64,000 bases of DNA from Dendrophyllia cribrosa (lineage: Eukaryota; Cnidaria; Anthozoa; Scleractinia; Dendrophylliidae), in assembly GCA_024195265.1 (NCBI GenBank), contig JAJLRJ010000013.1, positions 4,231,075-4,295,074 on the forward strand. The letters run 5' to 3'. Positions 60,413 to 64,000 of this stretch are shown piece by piece. Numbering within the stretch: position 1 is the stretch's first letter; each line of letters starts with the position of its first letter. The notes beneath the pieces are model-generated. The model was given only the letters and a program-made list of their open reading frames with translations. It searched no databases and was not told the DNA's origin. Both the position numbers and the translations under genes were made by a program.

Positions 60413-60445
60413 ATTGATCTTTCCTCGTTGACTTTTTAACCTCGA

Positions 60446-60720
60446 TCAGTCTAAGTCTAAATGTTTACCCAGAGTAATAAGTTCATCCTTCAATAAACTA
60501 TCGAAACCCTCCTGACTAGTCTGACTAGGCGAATGCATAAATTCCTCTGGATCAAATTTCTGTGCCATGTTGTTTCTGAATGTCGCTGGATTCACCAAGC
60601 TAATAACCAAAACGACCAAAAGTACGAAGAACATCCGAAAAAACGTACGGCAAGTAAAGCTTCATAAAAAAGTTGCTTCCGAACAGGCCCCCAATTGTTA
60701 GGTCTTGTTACAGACGCAAA
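60446..60720 (-). pseudogene. Start of an LTR-retrotransposon gag-like frame
   Basis: On the minus strand a CCTAACA end is followed by TTGGGGGCCTGTTCGGAAGC, which looks like an LTR end plus primer site or leader. Then comes a short frame with FDPEEF and LLKDELITLGKHLDLD that ends in a stop. It resembles the start of gag-like proteins from cnidarian LTR elements. By recall only. Confidence 0.4.
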
Positions 60721-61022
60721 ACCGAAGCTCCGAAATAAAGAACGTGTCTGTATAAACAAACGGGACTCAGGCGACATTCACAACCGACTGGTAGTATAAA
60801 CAGGAACACAAACTCTATTGCGACAATGTACTACAAAACTACAGCTAACAACTAATAAAGTTAATTATAAAGTTCAGTTCACTTATCTGCCTGGATCCAA
60901 AAGGTCTTTAAGGTCCAAAAGCCAAGAAACGGAGCGAAGCGAAGCGAAGAAAAACTTCAATGATCGAGCGAACCCAATTATTTTACGCACTCAGCAAAAA
61001 CTAAAAACTGAAAACCATGTGC

Positions 61023-61449
61023 TTAAAGGAAACCTCCATTGTCAGAACAAATTGACGTTTAATTGTTGGAAATAAAGTCGAAATTTAAAATTTTTAAAAA
61101 GGAGGTGCAAATATAGTTTTAGAGTACAAATAAAATGGATATAAATATCGCTTGTTTTCGTTTTCAAATTTCCAGCGCGCCGCCATTTTGAATATTTGTG
61201 ACGTGTTACGGTTGCCGCTATTGTTAAGAATCGAAGTTCTTTTGTATGCTACAATAAGACAACCGTAACACGTCATAAATATTCAAAATGGCAGCGCGCG
61301 GGAAATTTAAAAGCGAAAATAGGCGATATTCATATCCATTTTTTTTACACTAAAATTATATTTGCACCTACTTTTTAAAAATTTTTAATTTAGACTTCAT
61401 TTCCAACAATTTAACGTCAATTTGTTATAACAATGGAGGTTCCCTTTAA
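61023..61449. mobile_element. Foldback element at TTAA, 427 bp
   Basis: TTAA flanks the element on both sides. Arms of about 190 bp (AAGGAAACCTCCATTGT; CAATTTAACGTC/GACGTTTAATTG; CGTAACACGTCA) fold back with some mismatches around 61235. piggyBac-like target, no coding. Confidence 0.75.
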
Positions 61450-61540
61450 TTCCCACATTTTCCATATATGGGCAATGAAAAGATTATATAACATATACGC
61501 GTGACTTGAACGCAACACGGGAGCGTGACCTTCATAACAA

Positions 61541-61960
61541 TAGCTAGATTGGAAAAGTTTGGTGCGATATTTAGACACGAGAACATCTATAGTTGTACTA
61601 TTACGATTCGATCTAATATTTGTAGGTTTTACATAGTATTCGATAGTTTGTATAAGTAGCCTTTACGACATTTCAAATAGAAGACATGATTCTTGATCTC
61701 ATGCTAGTAAGAAATCGGTGATAAATTTGATGTGATGAGACGCTCGCGGTAGATAGCCAGCTAACAAAAGTTAGGAATACTAAAAAGCTTTATTGCTATT
61801 ACTTCAATATTATTAAAAGAAATCGAACGAATTTGCTGTCTGATCAGCCTTGCATGTTAAAGTTTTTTATTGCTATTAACTGAATATAATAAGCCTGCGG
61901 CTCGCCATTGTCAATATTTAAAAGGAGGTACTCTCGATGATATAAATAACCATTACAAAC
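61541..61960. repeat. Orphan piece of the gene-array 3' flank
   Basis: Matches 10265-10575 and 22395-22770 (words AACATCTATAGTTGTACTA, GATGAGACGCTCGCGG) but no gene follows. Confidence 0.65.
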
Positions 61961-62322
61961 TAGTAGTTCCATATTGGAAGTGAAGTGCTGCCTCATTGTG
62001 AGATGCTGGTGAAGCTGGTTAAGAATCTTGAAAACGTCGGGTTGACATAAATCAAATTTACGCCATCGCCGTGGAATTGGGCAAACTCCTTCAGTTCTGT
62101 GCATTCCGAAAGGTCTTAGATTTTTCCCATAATCTACTTGTCTTGATTTCGTGCCGGTTTATATTTTTCCGATTCTCGAATCGTACGCCTCAGAATTAGA
62201 CGAATACATAACGTTTGTTTAATAAAAAGTGAACACTGGACAGCGAAGGAATAAATATAAGCGTGGTAGGAATCCCAATTAATTGTTTGCCTTCCATGAA
62301 TTTTTATTTCGTGAGGTTGGAG

Positions 62323-62741
62323 CACAGGGAGCCCAGACAATCTGTTTGTGTAACATGACCGTTTGTAATTTTATAGGAAATGTATGGGATTTACCTAAAT
62401 TTCATATTATAGCGACGTATCGCCAAATGTATGTACTGATTAACGCTAAATAAACGTTAAATTACCTAATTTGTTGTGTGTTGTCGTCCTTTTGCGGCAA
62501 AAGTGATATTTTGAGCGATTTTGAAGGATTCTGAGTTCGCCGTTGACTGTATGTCTTTCTCTTAGACGTACAGTCAACGACGACACACAACAAATAAGGT
62601 AATTTAACATTTATTTAGCGTTAATCAGTACATACATTTGACGATACGTCGCTATAATATGAAATTTAGGTAAATCCCATACATTTCCTATAAAATTACA
62701 AACGGTCATGTTACACAAACAGATTGTCTGGGCTTCCTGTG
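62323..62741. mobile_element. Near-perfect palindromic element, 419 bp
   Basis: Arms of about 200 bp run from CACAGG(G/A)AGCCCAGAC inward and are almost exact inverse complements (for example GGGATTTACCTAAATTTCAT with its inverse). The centre is TATGTCTTTCTCTTAGACGTA. No coding. Confidence 0.8.
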
Positions 62742-64000
62742 GTTGGAGGAACAAAACAGCCTCGGGAGCAAAAATTCACCGCCGAAGAAGATGTAAACAA
62801 TGAACGTGTCTTGCGATAAGTTTCTTGCGAGTTTCGCTTGCGCTAGTGAATGTTTCTCGGGCGAAAATAACCTGAAAGCGATCACTTTTTTCATTTAATT
62901 TTCTTTTTTATGTTTCGGATACAGAGGAATAAATATTGGATATATTTTCGTGTATGTGATTGCAAGATGCGTTATGCGTTTCTGGAAAGGTTTCAAATTA
63001 CTTTTCACATTATGCAAATTGAAACATTTTTACCTCAACTGAAAAAATATAGAAGGGGCTAAATTTGTTTCTTTCCTCCTAAATTATCACTTCTGTCGTT
63101 AACTTTGATTAGATTTATAAGTTTCATTCAAAATTTATTATAATCATGGCAGGAATACTTCCAGCAAAACTCTCAATTCGAAAAGTTGTTTTGACCCCGG
63201 TTCCAGACCAGACAAAATAAACTGAGATTCATGGCTTCGAAAGGCCACTTTGCGGCTACATTTTGCATTCACTTCAAATGTCGGAAACACGGACCAGCTA
63301 GTTACATAATTTAATAAAACCAGTAACAACCGTCAGGAAACTCTGATATACGGCCTTTTTTTCAACGGTAAGTGTAAAGTAGGCATCGATTTGTATTTTT
63401 TAGTACTCAAGCGGACGGGCGCTACTTAATTTGCGTGCGATCTGCTGTGTCTTCTTGTTTTAGAAGGTTAACGCGCTCACACTATTCCAATAATCCCTAT
63501 CATCAAATCGTGAACTAACGTGCATGCAGATTCCCAAGACATGTAAGCTTATTTTCCAATATGCCTAATACAACGATGCCCAAGTATACTCTCCCAGCGT
63601 CTTGTACCACTTGGCCCTGAGAAGAACCTTTGTCCATGTTCAACTGATTTCCAGCGTACTTTTGGACATCACCAAGTCGAACGGATAGCAGAGAAAGTTT
63701 GAAAAACAGTCAATAATGGCGCCGGTGGAAACAGAAACTGCTAAGTCGTGCATCTATGCATGCTCGAGTCGGCTTGTCATCACTTTGTTTTGATTGGATG
63801 CCGAGGCTCTCCCGAGACTGCCGACGGTCTCCGACGGTCTCGTAGCAGATCTTCTTCCGCTCTTGATTGCTTCTCAAACAATATTCATTGTTACTTTCGG
63901 AAAACCGAGACAGACAGAAGGACAGAAGGACAGAAGGACAGAATTCTCGATTCTCGATTCTACGCGATTAGTAGACTGCCTGCCGGCAGCAATAAATATG
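62742..64000. other. Gene-free right end
   Basis: No gene seen. A (GGACAGAA)n-type microsatellite lies at about 63911-63941, followed by TTCTCGA repeats to 63962. Confidence 0.5.

Overview
The window looks like nuclear DNA of a cnidarian, most likely an anthozoan such as a stony coral. It is AT-rich, has few genes and is full of repeats: a complete Maverick/Polinton, a full-length LINE, many foldback MITEs, and a local array of intronless genes for one multi-pass membrane protein family I cannot name. The organism call is inference from the repeat content; no species marker was seen.

Host background (1-26.1 kb and 43.9-64 kb): a duplicated array of 538-540 aa membrane protein genes. Intact copies lie at 4.85 kb (+), 17.4 kb (-), 44.9 kb (-) and 49.8 kb (-). 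Two copies are each broken by one visible lesion: a 1-nt deletion at 10.7-12.3 kb and a TAG codon at 22.9-24.5 kb. Degenerate pieces lie at 2.9-4.1, 13.0-14.7, 25.2-25.5 and 58.7-59.1 kb. The copies carry their upstream and downstream flanks with them, so the array is a segmental duplication. The 2.9-6.5 kb block (+) mirrors the 10.7-14.7 kb block (-). MITEs, a retroelement fragment and other insertions interrupt the units, and paralogous units often show the uninterrupted target.

Polinton (26109-43870, 17.76 kb): it starts AG and ends CT, has 1603-bp terminal inverted repeats (TIRs) that are almost identical, and a 6-bp target duplication ATCAAA. It carries a protein-primed DNA polymerase B, packaging ATPase, penton and major capsid proteins, adenovirus-type protease, chromodomain integrase, a parvovirus-type PLA2-like domain, a phage tail-fibre-like protein and several small unknown proteins. 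A putative DNA-binding gene lies inside each TIR. The most interesting signal is that the Zn-ribbon, PLA2-like and integrase frames are joined by two textbook -1 ribosomal frameshift signals (slippery heptamer, 6-7 nt spacer, perfect hairpin). The PLA2-like and integrase frames have no usable ATG. The protease frame is also -1 to its upstream gene and also lacks an ATG. This resembles retroviral gag-pro-pol expression inside a DNA transposon/virus.

LINE (51640-57594): an L1/Tx1-like element with intact ORF1 and ORF2, a 50-bp x 12 minisatellite in its 3' UTR, a poly(A) tail and an 18-bp target duplication, nested inside a small DNA element. The right end (59-64 kb) holds a broken tyrosine recombinase gene, the start of an LTR-element gag-like frame, two large foldback elements and an orphan piece of the gene-array flank.
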